A stretch of 64,000 nt of DNA from Auanema rhodensis. Taxonomy: Eukaryota > Nematoda > Chromadorea > Rhabditida > Rhabditidae. This document shows, piece after piece, positions 1-10,066 of the stretch. Each line of letters starts with the position of its first letter. Within the stretch, counting starts at the first letter, position 1. The notes beneath the pieces were generated by a model that made no database searches, was not told the origin of the DNA, and saw nothing but the letters and a program-made list of their open reading frames with translations. The stretch spans positions 5,518,001 to 5,582,000 of the forward strand of contig OZ059894.1 in assembly GCA_964057225.1 (NCBI GenBank), read 5' to 3'. The position numbers and the translations under genes are program-made.

Positions 1-31
1 TGAAATTATTTTGAAATTTTTCGGGAAAATT
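1..31. repeat. Partial satellite monomer flanking DIRS copy 1
   Basis: This is the end of a ~350-bp satellite monomer, cut by the retrotransposon that begins at about 32. It is identical to 8266-8296, which flanks the second element copy. The satellite therefore continues to the left of the window. Confidence 0.9.
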
Positions 32-64
32 ATTCTATTTTACTAGTCTACGACGTTAAATAAG

Positions 65-211
65 AATTATATTTATTCGAAATGCTTTATTTCGTAATAG
101 GTCCTCACATAAAACAAACAAAAAAAATTCAAATTATCTCTCAGGTTCCCTTTCCCACGTTTCTTTGGGCGGGAAACAGTGAGAGTAAGCGATCGTCCTT
201 ATTCATTTCAG
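65..211 (+). repeat. Left inverted terminal repeat, DIRS copy 1
   Basis: The sequence is the exact reverse complement of 4310-4456, including an 8-A run. Its inner edge ends in TTCATTTCAG, which resembles an animal 3' splice site. The extra bases 32-64 lie outside the repeat and are found again, inverted, in the internal complementary region. Confidence 0.92.
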
Positions 212-457
212 GTGTCCAAAAAAGGAAGAATAGAAAGGCAGCATAACAATAACAAAATAAAAGAACAATAGTAACAGAAGGAAAGGAAAGGCTGCGGATA
301 GCAGGCAGCATGCTAATCTATCTCTTGCGGTCGTAGTTGGTGCGTTGTGCAGGCTTGAATCTGGAAAGTTATGATAAAGACATCGAAAGTGGGCGAGCTC
401 GAGTGGAAGTCCTCAGGTTGGTTAGCGGGAGCGCAGTAGGGGTGGAGGTGGGAGATA

Positions 458-530
458 TTCGAATAAATATAATTCTTATTTAACGTCGTAGACTAGTAAA
501 ATAGAATAATTATATTTATTCGAAATGCTT
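458..530. repeat. Internal complementary region (ICR), DIRS copy 1
   Basis: The first part (458-509) is the reverse complement of the left end (about 31-82). The second part (506-530) is the reverse complement of the right end (about 4432-4456). The two halves meet over AATAATT, which would be the junction of a circular intermediate. The region is itself a hairpin: TTCGAATAAATATAATT at 458 has its reverse complement at 508. ICRs of this form are the diagnostic feature of DIRS elements, in which they serve to join the ends during cDNA circle formation. Confidence 0.92.
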
Positions 531-532
531 CT

Positions 533-1801
533 TCAAAAAAGAATCTTGGACTGGAACGAGGTTCTTCGCTCATAGTGGGTGAAGAAGGTTTTTTCTGAAG
601 CCCAGTTAGCCGCCTTGAGGATGTCGCCTATAGGTAGACCTTGCGCTAGTGCCTTCGAGGTCACAGCCGAGCGTGTTGAGTGAGCTTTGAAGGTAGTGGG
701 TATGCCCGCGCTGTGCAGGGTCTTTCTAATCCAACCAGAAATGGTGGTGGGTTCCACTGCTGCTCCATTCTTTCTGTTAAGAAAGAGGCATCTGGTTCGG
801 CGGAGTTCCATGGTTCGAGATAGGTATTCATTTATGCAGTTAATAGGGCACAGGTTATTGCGTGTGGGGAAGTTCTCGAACTTCGCTTCATGCGGGGGTC
901 CCTTAGATCTGTTTTTATTGCGTTTATTTATGAAGAAAGTTAACCCTTCTGCGTCGATACGCATGTGATCTAGGGAGAAAACGGCCAATTCGCTCACCCT
1001 CTTTGGAGAGCATAGGGCCAATAGAGTGGCTAGCTTGTGAGTGAGAGACTCTAGGCTGAGTTGGACGTTGGGGCCCAGCCTATCAAGGAAGTCCAAGACT
1101 TCGGAGGGGTCCCAGGTGTCTACGTACCTAGCCCCTGAAGGCTTCTCTCTGAACAAACCCCTCATGAGGCGGAGGAGCAGCACGTTCTCCTTTAGGGAGG
1201 GGGAGACCCCTAGGTGATCGGCCAATGCGGATATCGCTACCTTGTGTATGCGTACTGTGGAGAAGGCCTTAGTTTGAGCGAGAAATGATAGATAGTTAGC
1301 AACCGTTACTGGGTTGGGAGTAAAAGGTATCTTCTGCTTATTGCAGTAAGCTTTCCAGTTCTTGAGAGCACAGCCGTACTGTTTGCGTGTTCCTGGGGCC
1401 CAGGATTCGTTTAGGAGTCTCTTAGTCTCTGCTGTTACTCCCTCAAAGGAGTTTGTTAAATCTTCCACGCTGCTAATTGGAAATTCGGCGACTGCAGGAG
1501 AGGATGTGGGTTTCCTTCCCGGTCGGACAGCAGGTTCGGGTGTTGGAGCAGCAAGGGAGGCTCCTTGGATCTCTCTTGGAGTAGGGGAAACCACATTTGG
1601 CTCTTCCAGAATGGTGCTATCACTATAGCCGACCTCTGGGAGCTGGCGAGCTTTCCTAAGGTCTTGTGCAGGAGGTGGAAAGGTGGAAATACGTAAAGTA
1701 ATCCGTCTGGCAGCTGCTGCCAATTGAACAAGAGTGCGTTCACTCCTAATGCGGCGCAATCTGGAAAGAAGGAGTAGAAAAGGGCGCATTTGGCGTTCCA
1801 A
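533..1801 (-). CDS. Tyrosine recombinase of DIRS element, copy 1
   Basis: A 422-residue protein that would catalyse insertion of the circular cDNA, replacing the usual retroviral integrase. Residues 125-210 look like the SAM-like N-terminal core-binding domain of tyrosine recombinases. The catalytic domain covers about 225-415, with Arg268 (PKRVSEL), the HxxR pair His374 and Arg377 (HSTR), Trp400 in the next conserved box, and the nucleophile Tyr410 (THYERR). All expected catalytic residues are present and there is no stop or frameshift. The start codon lies inside the 3' part of the RT ORF, which it overlaps by 346 nt in another frame, so expression probably needs reinitiation, frameshifting or a separate transcript. 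The first ~110 residues are low in conservation signals and partly forced by the overlap. The ORF ends just inside the internal complementary region. Confidence 0.92.
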   Translation of the reverse strand: MERQMRPFLLLLSRLRRIRSERTLVQLAAAARRITLRISTFPPPAQDLRKARQLPEVGYSDSTILEEPNVVSPTPREIQGASLAAPTPEPAVRPGRKPTSSPAVAEFPISSVEDLTNSFEGVTAETKRLLNESWAPGTRKQYGCALKNWKAYCNKQKIPFTPNPVTVANYLSFLAQTKAFSTVRIHKVAISALADHLGVSPSLKENVLLLRLMRGLFREKPSGARYVDTWDPSEVLDFLDRLGPNVQLSLESLTHKLATLLALCSPKRVSELAVFSLDHMRIDAEGLTFFINKRNKNRSKGPPHEAKFENFPTRNNLCPINCINEYLSRTMELRRTRCLFLNRKNGAAVEPTTISGWIRKTLHSAGIPTTFKAHSTRSAVTSKALAQGLPIGDILKAANWASEKTFFTHYERRTSFQSKILF

Positions 1802-4278
1802 GTGGACGCGAACAGGTCTATTTTGGGTTCACCCCATTTGGAAAATATTGATCTAGTGATCTCCGGATGGAGCGACCAGTCTTCCTTCAAAATTCTGCCG
1901 CGGGACAGGCAGTCGGCAGCCGTATTGATTTTTCCCGCTATATGCGATGCTCTGATTCTGAGCTTACGGGTATCGGCAAATTGCCATAACTCCAGTGCTA
2001 ATCTAGTGCCCTTCTGGGATTGACTCCCGCCCCTACGGTTGATGTAGGCAATGGCAGAAGTATTATCTAAGAGTAAGAGAACGTCGAGATTGCGCCAGGT
2101 CTTGCCGAACTCTGTTAGACCCTTCGTTGCTGCAATCAGCTCCAGCCAGTTTATATGGTAGTTAATGCGTTCTGCCTCGGACCAAGATCCTGACAAGGTA
2201 TTACCTTCCCACGAAGCGCCAAAACCCTCCAGGGAGGCATCTGAGGTAATGGAGTATCGGGGAGAAAAGGGCGTGAGCGAGGATACTTCTGATAGACGGG
2301 GAACGTCCTTGGTTCGAAGATCCTCCAGAATCTTTCTTAACGATCGATCTATTCTTATAATCTGAGGGAAGGCATTGGGATCATTTACGTTCGTAATTCC
2401 TTTAAGCCGTAGGTGGAAGTGCAGTTCACGGTTTCTGAAGGAGAGGTTAGGTGCTACCAGAGACGCAAAGTTCAATTTTCCCATTAGCGAGGCTAATGCT
2501 CTTATACTCAGCTCTGATTGAGCTGTTAAACGAGTGAGAGACTCGAGCAAACCGTTTTTCTTGGCCTTTGGGAGAGACCAGCTCATCGATCTTGAATTCA
2601 GCTGAATACCAAGAAATTCTATTTCTTGTGTGGGTATCATAATTGATTTATCCCAGTTTATCGTAAAACCCGCGCGATCAAAAGTAATTAGAATCTCTGT
2701 TAGTTGGGACCTGAGACAATCAGGATCCTCCGAGATGAACAGCCAGTCATCTAAGTAGTTGATGAGATTGATCCCTTTACCCCGAAAATGGGATACCAGA
2801 ACACGCATTAGCTTATGGAATATGTAGGGGGCTGAGCTCAGCCCAAAAGGGAGTGCTCTAAATAGGAAAGTGCGCCCCTCTGCTGTGAAAGCTAGGAAGG
2901 GTTGATCCTTCGGATCGATACTAATCGCGTGGTAGGCTGAATGGAAATCGATTTTGATCATGAAATTATCCTGTCGTAGGAGCGACGGGATGTCCCGAAG
3001 GGATTCTAGCTTGAACTTGGGTACTCGGAGAAAAGTGTTCAGGCGCTTTAAATTGAGGATGAAACGGGCCGTGCCGTCCGCCTTGGGAACGTGGAAGGTC
3101 GGGGATATGAAAACCTTCTCCCTCGGGGCGGCCTCTCGAATGGCGCCAGTGTACAGCAGTTCCTGGATATCCGACCTGGGTTGCTCCGGCAAGGTAGAGC
3201 AGATGGGTGGCAGCGATAAAGGTGGAGGTGTGCGGGCAAAGGGGAGACTATAGCCCTGAACCGCGTTAAGGATCTCCTTGTCCCTGGAGATGGACGCCCA
3301 AAAGGTTGTGGTGGAGGATACCCGGCATGCGAAAGGAAAAGTGACTAACCTCTTTCTCTGGTTAGTAGCGAACGTTGAGAAGGTAGCTTGTCTCTTGGGG
3401 GCTGAGCGTGGCCGTTGGGCATCATTCCTGCGAGGAGTTGTTCTGGAGCTTCTGGACAGTTCGGAGTACGACGATAGTTCTGCTCTGAGCTTCTTGCCAA
3501 ACAGTTCGGGTGCCGAATCCTCTGGAGCGTTGTCTACCGGGATCACGGTTCCATAGATGGGGGACTTCTTGAAGCTAGGCATGGCTCGGTAGGGTTGAGA
3601 GATCTTCATCTTGGTTAGAGCACACTCTCGCAAGTTGGTGCAGTGGGTCTTGATGTTAGCGCTGAGGAAGCGCTCCACTATGGCAAAGTATGCCTCCTGT
3701 TTTGTTGACAGACGAGAGTCCCTATCTATCCTGCCCAGCTTGCGAATTATCTTGATGTTAGAAAGAACGATTAGATCATTCTCGTATGCCGTGCGTATCT
3801 CAGCTTCGGACAGACGGATAGTGGGCTTGATGTTATTGTCCACGTGAGTAGTGTAGCGGTCGTCCAAGACCGGTAGTCGAGCGAACGGTGAGTCGATATT
3901 TGGGAGTTCCGAGATGAGCTCAGCTCTCTCGGTCGAGGACATGAGCAGTCCCGAGGCGAGTCTCTCGAAATCAGCAGTCTCGGAGGAAGATAGGCGAACG
4001 AGTGGCCTAGATCTGGGTCCGTGTGCCTCCGGTGGCATGGGGACCGTTTCGTCTTCGTCGTCCTCTGAATAGAGGTCCTCTTTCTCGGGCTGGTCCGAGT
4101 TCGGAGGTGGTGGGGAAGGAGCTTCTACCCTTCTCCTCTCGACGTGTTGACGGTCGGTGGAGATAGACGTTGGAGATGTTGAGCGTGACGATCTCGAAGA
4201 AGAAGAGCTGAAGGCTCGTACTCTTCTCGGAGAAGTTTCAGTCGGGGCTTGTCCCTGACGAGTGTGGCTTGGAGCCAT
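1456..4278 (-). CDS. Gag-like/reverse transcriptase/RNase H polyprotein, DIRS copy 1
   Basis: A 940-residue protein. Residues 1-330 are basic and Ser/Arg/Pro-rich (several Ser runs near 23-40) with an acidic patch near 65-80. This part sits where DIRS elements carry a gag ORF, but no zinc knuckle is visible. Reverse transcriptase follows at about 365-600: catalytic Asp444 (IKIDFHSAY) and the YLDD box at 508-511. RNase H spans about 675-795, with Asp680, Glu713, Asp738 and Asp789 as the likely catalytic carboxylates. The block at 815-900 (PKIDLFAS, then PFWKSQMWFP) is typical of the C-terminus of DIRS RT/RNase H proteins. No adenine methyltransferase domain was recognised. The ATG at 4278 lies 32 nt inside the right ITR. 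The ORF has no break, so the element could be autonomous. Confidence 0.93.
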   Translation of the reverse strand: MAPSHTRQGQAPTETSPRRVRAFSSSSSRSSRSTSPTSISTDRQHVERRRVEAPSPPPPNSDQPEKEDLYSEDDEDETVPMPPEAHGPRSRPLVRLSSSETADFERLASGLLMSSTERAELISELPNIDSPFARLPVLDDRYTTHVDNNIKPTIRLSEAEIRTAYENDLIVLSNIKIIRKLGRIDRDSRLSTKQEAYFAIVERFLSANIKTHCTNLRECALTKMKISQPYRAMPSFKKSPIYGTVIPVDNAPEDSAPELFGKKLRAELSSYSELSRSSRTTPRRNDAQRPRSAPKRQATFSTFATNQRKRLVTFPFACRVSSTTTFWASISRDKEILNAVQGYSLPFARTPPPLSLPPICSTLPEQPRSDIQELLYTGAIREAAPREKVFISPTFHVPKADGTARFILNLKRLNTFLRVPKFKLESLRDIPSLLRQDNFMIKIDFHSAYHAISIDPKDQPFLAFTAEGRTFLFRALPFGLSSAPYIFHKLMRVLVSHFRGKGINLINYLDDWLFISEDPDCLRSQLTEILITFDRAGFTINWDKSIMIPTQEIEFLGIQLNSRSMSWSLPKAKKNGLLESLTRLTAQSELSIRALASLMGKLNFASLVAPNLSFRNRELHFHLRLKGITNVNDPNAFPQIIRIDRSLRKILEDLRTKDVPRLSEVSSLTPFSPRYSITSDASLEGFGASWEGNTLSGSWSEAERINYHINWLELIAATKGLTEFGKTWRNLDVLLLLDNTSAIAYINRRGGSQSQKGTRLALELWQFADTRKLRIRASHIAGKINTAADCLSRGRILKEDWSLHPEITRSIFSKWGEPKIDLFASTWNAKCALFYSFFPDCAALGVNALLFNWQQLPDGLLYVFPPFHLLHKTLGKLASSQRSAIVIAPFWKSQMWFPLLQERSKEPPLLLQHPNLLSDREGNPHPLLQSPNFQLAAWKI

Positions 4279-4309
4279 GGACGATCGTATGTGAGGCTCA
4301 ACGAAAAAA

Positions 4310-4456
4310 CTGAAATGAATAAGGACGATCGCTTACTCTCACTGTTTCCCGCCCAAAGAAACGTGGGAAAGGGAACCTGAGAGATAATTTGAATTTTTTT
4401 TGTTTGTTTTATGTGAGGACCTATTACGAAATAAAGCATTTCGAATAAATATAATT
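4310..4456 (-). repeat. Right inverted terminal repeat, DIRS copy 1
   Basis: The exact reverse complement of 65-211. In the direction of the ORFs it is the upstream end and should hold the promoter. Its inner edge reads TTCATTTCAG on the minus strand, 32 nt before the ATG of the polyprotein. Satellite sequence resumes directly after 4456. Confidence 0.92.
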
Positions 4457-7400
4457 TTTGTCAAAATGTTTTTGGAAGCAATGTTGAGTGTAATGGAAAC
4501 TCAACATACACTAATGCATCATTTTTCAAACGATCATAACTAATTTTTGTATTGGACGTTTCCCAATGTATTATAGTGTATTCGATGCGGATTTTTAAGC
4601 TGCGTCGATCTGTGTTATCAGATTTGCGCTAACTTAAAAATGCACCGAGATATCAACTGATATAGGTTCACACTTATATCTTCGATTTTCACCCTGAAGA
4701 ATTAATTTTTTCGTTGAATAACATTGTCCATCGTCTTCGCCTCGAAAAAAAAATCTAAAAACATCTACTTTTTGTGAAATTATTCTGAAATTTTTCGTTA
4801 AAATTTTTGTCAAAATGTTTTTGGAAGCAATTTTGAGTGTAATGGAAACTCAACATACACTAATGCATCATTTTTCAAACAATCATAACTAATTTTTGTA
4901 TTCAGCGTTTCTCAATAGAGTATAGTGCATTCGATGCGGATTTTTAAGCTGCGTCGATCTGTGTTATCAGATTCGCGCTAGCTTAAAAATGCACCGAGAT
5001 ATCAACTGATATAGGTTCACACTTATATCTTCGATTTTCACCCTGAAGAATTAATTTTTTCGTTGAATAACATTGTCCATCGTCTTCGCCTCGAAAAAAA
5101 AATCTAAAAACATCTACTTTTTGTGAAATTATTTTGAAATTTTTCGGGAAAATTTTTGTCAAAATGTTTTTGGAAGCAATGTTGAGTGTAATGGAAACTC
5201 AACATACACTAATGCATCATTTTTCAAACAATCATAACTAATTTTTGTATTGGACGTTTCCCAATGTATTATAGTGTATTCGATGCGGATTTTTAAGCTG
5301 CGTCGATCTGTGTTATCAGATTTGCGCTAACTTAAAAATGCACCGAGATATCAACTGATATAGGTTCACACTTATATCTTCGATTTTCACCCTGAAGAAT
5401 TAATTTTTTCGTTGAATAACATTGTCCATCGTCTTCGCCTCGAAAAAAAAATCTAAAAACATCTACTTTTTGTGAAATTATTCTGAAATTTTTCGTTAAA
5501 ATTTTTGTCAAAATGTTTTTGGAAGCAATTTTGAGTGTAATGGAAACTCAACATACACTAATGCATCATTTTTCAAACAATCATAACTAATTTTTGTATT
5601 CAGCGTTTCTCAATAGAGTATAGTGCATTCGATGCGGATTTTTAAGCTGCGTCGATCTGTGTTATCAGATTCGCGCTAGCTTAAAAATGCACCGAGATAT
5701 CAACTGATATAGGTTCACACTTATATCTTCGATTTTCACCCTGAAGAATTAATTTTTTCGTTGAATAACATTGTCCATCGTCTTCGCCTCGAAAAAAAAA
5801 TCTAAAAACATCTACTTTTTGTGAAATTATTTTGAAATTTTTCGGGAAAATTTTTGTCAAAATGTTTTTGGAAGCAATGTTGAGTGTAATGGAAACTCAA
5901 CATACACTAATGCATTATTTTTCAAACGATCATAACTAATTTTTGTATTCAGCGTTTCTCAATGTCACATAGTGTATTCGATGCGGATTTTTAAGCTGCG
6001 TCGATCTGTGTTATCAGATTTGCGCTAACTTAAAAATGCACCGAGATATCAACTGATATAGGTTCACACTTATATCTTCGATTTTCACCCTGAAGAATTA
6101 ATTTTTTCGTTGAATAACATTGTCCATCGTCTTCGCCTCGAAAAAAAAATCTAAAAACATCTACTTTTTGTGAAATTATTCTGAAATTTTTCGTTAAAAT
6201 TTTTGTCAAAATGTTTTTGGAAGCAATTTTGAGTGTAATGGAAACTCAACATACACTAATGCATCATTTTTCAAACAATCATAACTAATTTTTGTATTCA
6301 GCGTTTCTCAATGTATTATAGTGTATTCGATGAGGATTTTTAAGCTGCGTCGATCTGTGTTATCAGATTTGCGCTAGCTTACAAATGCACCGAGATATCA
6401 ACTGATATAGGTTCACACTTATATCTTCGATTTTCACCCTGAAGAATTAATTTTTTCGTTGAATAACATTGTCCATCGTCTTCGCCTCGAAAAAAAAATC
6501 TAAAAACATCTACTTTTTGTGAAATTATTCTGAAATTTTTCGTTAAAATTTTTGTCAAAATGTTTTTGGAAGCAATCTTGAGTGTAATGGAAACTCAACA
6601 TACACTAATGCATTATTTTTCAAACGATCATAACTAATTTTTGTATTAAGCGTTTCTCAATGTCACATAGTGTATTCGATGCGGATTTTTAAGCTGCGTC
6701 GATCTGTGTTATCAGATTTGCGCTAACTTAAAAATGCACCGAGATATCAACTGATATAGGTTCACACTTATATCTTCGATTTTCACCCTGAAGAATTAAT
6801 TTTTTCGTTGAATAACATTGTCCATCGTCTTCGCCTCGAAAAAAAAATCTAAAAACATCTACTTTTTGTGAAATTATTCTGAAATTTTTCGTTAAAATTT
6901 TTGTCAAAATGTTTTTGGAAGCAATCTTGAGTGTAATGGAAACTCAACATACACTAATGCATTATTTTTCAAACGATCATAACTAATTTTTGTATTAAGC
7001 GTTTCTCAATGTCACATAGTGTATTCGATGCGGATTTTTAAGCTGCGTCGATCTGTGTTATCAGATTTGCGCTAACTTAAAAATGCACCGAGATATCAAC
7101 TGATATAGGTTCACACTTATATCTTCGATTTTCACCCTGAAGAATTAATTTTTTCGTTGAATAACATTGTCCATCGTCTTCGCCTCGAAAAAAAAATCTA
7201 AAAACATCTACTTTTTGTGAAATTATTCTGAAATTTTTCGTTAAAATTTTTGTCAAAATGTTTTTGGAAGCAATTTTGAGTGTAATGGAAACTCAACATA
7301 CACTAATGCATCATTTTTCAAACAATCATAACTAATTTTTGTATTCAGCGTTTCTCAATGTATTATAGTGTATTCGATGAGGATTTTTAAGCTGCGTCGA

Positions 7401-8296
7401 TCTGTGTTATCAGATTTGCGCTAGCTTACAAATGCACCGAGATATCAACTGATATAGGTTCACACTTATATCTTCGATTTTCACCCTGAAGAATTAATTT
7501 TTTCGTTGAATAACATTGTCCATCGTCTTCGCCTCGAAAAAAAAATCTAAAAACATCTACTTTTTGTGAAATTATTCTGAAATTTTTCGTTAAAATTTTT
7601 GTCAAAATGTTTTTGGAAGCAATCTTGAGTGTAATGGAAACTCAACATACACTAATGCATTATTTTTCAAACGATCATAACTAATTTTTGTATTCAGCGT
7701 TTCTCAATGTATTATAGTGTATTCGATGAGGATTTTTAAGCTGCGTCGATCTGTGTTATCAGATTTGCGCTAGCTTACAAATGCACCGAGATATCAACTG
7801 ATATAAGTTCACACTTATATCTTCGATTTTCAGCCTGAAGAATCAATTTTTTTCGTTGAATAACATTGTCCATCGTCTTCGCCTTGAAAAAAAAATCTAA
7901 AAACATCTACTTTTTGTGAAATTATCTGGAAATTTTTCGGGAAAATTTTTGTCAAAAAGTTTTTGGAAGCAATTTTGAGTGTACATGGAAACTCAACATA
8001 CACTTATGCATCATTTTTCAAACGATCATAACTAATTTTTGTATTCAGCGTTTCTCAATGTCACATAGTGTATTCGATGCGGATTTTTAAGCTGCGTCGA
8101 TCTGTGTTATCAGATTTGCGCTGGCTTACAAATGCACCGAGATATCAACTGATATAGGTTCACACTTATATCTTCGATTTTCACCCTGAAGAATTAATTT
8201 TTTCGTTGAATAACATTGTCCATCGTCTTCGCCTCGAAAAAAAAATCTAAAACATCTACTTTTTGTGAAATTATTTTGAAATTTTTCGGGAAAATT
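4457..8296. repeat. Satellite array A, about eleven ~349-bp monomers
   Basis: Head-to-tail A/T-rich monomers lie between the two DIRS copies. Each carries the fixed landmarks GCATCATTTTTCAAAC, GATGCGGATTTTTAAGC, ACCGAGATATCAACTGATAT and GAATAACATTGTCCATCG. The total of 3,840 bp is close to eleven whole monomers, so both elements sit at the same monomer phase. Subtypes differ in the segment after CTAATTTTTGTA: GGACGTTTCCCAATG, CAGCGTTTCTCAATAGAG, and CAGCGTTTCTCAATGTCACA. The first two monomers are repeated as a pair (about 4457-5155 and 5156-5855). No coding function was seen. Confidence 0.95.
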
Positions 8297-8329
8297 ATTC
8301 TATTTTACTAGTCTACGACGTTAAATAAG

Positions 8330-8476
8330 AATTATATTTATTCGAAATGCTTTATTTCGTAATAGGTCCTCACATAAAACAAACAAAAAAAATTCAAATT
8401 ATCTCTCAGGTTCCCTTTCCCACGTTTCTTTGGGCGGGAAACAGTGAGAGTAAGCGATCGTCCTTATTCATTTCAG
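8330..8476 (+). repeat. Left inverted terminal repeat, DIRS copy 2
   Basis: The same 147 bp as 65-211 and the reverse complement of 12575-12721. Confidence 0.92.
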
Positions 8477-8722
8477 GTGTCCAAAAAAGGAAGAATAGAA
8501 AGGCAGCATAACAATAACAAAATAAAAGAACAATAGTAACAGAAGGAAAGGAAAGGCTGCGGATAGCAGGCAGCATGCTAATCTATCTCTTGCGGTCGTA
8601 GTTGGTGCGTTGTGCAGGCTTGAATCTGGAAAGTTATGATAAAGACATCGAAAGTGGGCGAGCTCGAGTGGAAGTCCTCAGGTTGGTTAGCGGGAGCGCA
8701 GTAGGGGTGGAGGTGGGAGATA

Positions 8723-8795
8723 TTCGAATAAATATAATTCTTATTTAACGTCGTAGACTAGTAAAATAGAATAATTATATTTATTCGAAATGCTT
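8723..8795. repeat. Internal complementary region, DIRS copy 2
   Basis: Identical to 458-530, with halves complementary to the left end (about 8296-8347) and the right end (about 12697-12721). Confidence 0.92.
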
Positions 8796-8797
8796 CT

Positions 8798-10066
8798 TCA
8801 AAAAAGAATCTTGGACTGGAACGAGGTTCTTCGCTCATAGTGGGTGAAGAAGGTTTTTTCTGAAGCCCAGTTAGCCGCCTTGAGGATGTCGCCTATAGGT
8901 AGACCTTGCGCTAGTGCCTTCGAGGTCACAGCCGAGCGTGTTGAGTGAGCTTTGAAGGTAGTGGGTATGCCCGCGCTGTGCAGGGTCTTTCTAATCCAAC
9001 CAGAAATGGTGGTGGGTTCCACTGCTGCTCCATTCTTTCTGTTAAGAAAGAGGCATCTGGTTCGGCGGAGTTCCATGGTTCGAGATAGGTATTCATTTAT
9101 GCAGTTAATAGGGCACAGGTTATTGCGTGTGGGGAAGTTCTCGAACTTCGCTTCATGCGGGGGTCCCTTAGATCTGTTTTTATTGCGTTTATTTATGAAG
9201 AAAGTTAACCCTTCTGCGTCGATACGCATGTGATCTAGGGAGAAAACGGCCAATTCGCTCACCCTCTTTGGAGAGCATAGGGCCAATAGAGTGGCTAGCT
9301 TGTGAGTGAGAGACTCTAGGCTGAGTTGGACGTTGGGGCCCAGCCTATCAAGGAAGTCCAAGACTTCGGAGGGGTCCCAGGTGTCTACGTACCTAGCCCC
9401 TGAAGGCTTCTCTCTGAACAAACCCCTCATGAGGCGGAGGAGCAGCACGTTCTCCTTTAGGGAGGGGGAGACCCCTAGGTGATCGGCCAATGCGGATATC
9501 GCTACCTTGTGTATGCGTACTGTGGAGAAGGCCTTAGTTTGAGCGAGAAATGATAGATAGTTAGCAACCGTTACTGGGTTGGGAGTAAAAGGTATCTTCT
9601 GCTTATTGCAGTAAGCTTTCCAGTTCTTGAGAGCACAGCCGTACTGTTTGCGTGTTCCTGGGGCCCAGGATTCGTTTAGGAGTCTCTTAGTCTCTGCTGT
9701 TACTCCCTCAAAGGAGTTTGTTAAATCTTCCACGCTGCTAATTGGAAATTCGGCGACTGCAGGAGAGGATGTGGGTTTCCTTCCCGGTCGGACAGCAGGT
9801 TCGGGTGTTGGAGCAGCAAGGGAGGCTCCTTGGATCTCTCTTGGAGTAGGGGAAACCACATTTGGCTCTTCCAGAATGGTGCTATCACTATAGCCGACCT
9901 CTGGGAGCTGGCGAGCTTTCCTAAGGTCTTGTGCAGGAGGTGGAAAGGTGGAAATACGTAAAGTAATCCGTCTGGCAGCTGCTGCCAATTGAACAAGAGT
10001 GCGTTCACTCCTAATGCGGCGCAATCTGGAAAGAAGGAGTAGAAAAGGGCGCATTTGGCGTTCCAA
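8798..10066 (-). CDS. Tyrosine recombinase of DIRS element, copy 2
   Basis: A 422-residue tyrosine recombinase identical in translation to the one at 533-1801. The complete catalytic set is kept: Arg268, His374, Arg377, Trp400 and Tyr410. The frame is open to the edge of the internal complementary region. It overlaps the 3' end of the RT ORF (9721-10066) in another frame, the same layout as in copy 1. Confidence 0.92.
   Translation of the reverse strand: MERQMRPFLLLLSRLRRIRSERTLVQLAAAARRITLRISTFPPPAQDLRKARQLPEVGYSDSTILEEPNVVSPTPREIQGASLAAPTPEPAVRPGRKPTSSPAVAEFPISSVEDLTNSFEGVTAETKRLLNESWAPGTRKQYGCALKNWKAYCNKQKIPFTPNPVTVANYLSFLAQTKAFSTVRIHKVAISALADHLGVSPSLKENVLLLRLMRGLFREKPSGARYVDTWDPSEVLDFLDRLGPNVQLSLESLTHKLATLLALCSPKRVSELAVFSLDHMRIDAEGLTFFINKRNKNRSKGPPHEAKFENFPTRNNLCPINCINEYLSRTMELRRTRCLFLNRKNGAAVEPTTISGWIRKTLHSAGIPTTFKAHSTRSAVTSKALAQGLPIGDILKAANWASEKTFFTHYERRTSFQSKILF

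Larger units (their letters stand above)
32..4456 (-). mobile_element. DIRS-type tyrosine-recombinase retrotransposon, copy 1
   Basis: A full-length element of about 4.4 kb read on the minus strand. Seen directly: perfect 147-bp inverted terminal repeats (65-211 and 4310-4456), a 33-bp left extension outside the repeat, an internal complementary region at 458-530 matching both outer ends, and two overlapping ORFs for reverse transcriptase/RNase H and tyrosine recombinase. There is no integrase-like ORF and no long direct repeat. ITRs plus an internal complementary region define the DIRS order, which is thought to replicate through a closed circle and insert with its recombinase. The element interrupts a satellite monomer with no target-site duplication beyond an AATT shared by both ends (28-31, 4453-4456). 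Positions 212-457 lie between the left ITR and the internal region and hold no ORF; they would be the 3' untranslated part. PAT/Ngaro-type elements have split direct repeats, so they fit less well. Confidence 0.93.

Noticed and set aside
687-3847. Several 63-99-codon frames opposite or within the DIRS ORFs
   Set aside because: They are shadows of the recombinase and RT genes on the other strand or in other frames.
4125-4439. 104-codon minus-strand ORF starting inside the right ITR (also 12390-12704)
   Set aside because: It overlaps the polyprotein start in another frame, its first half is ITR sequence, and it has no family features.
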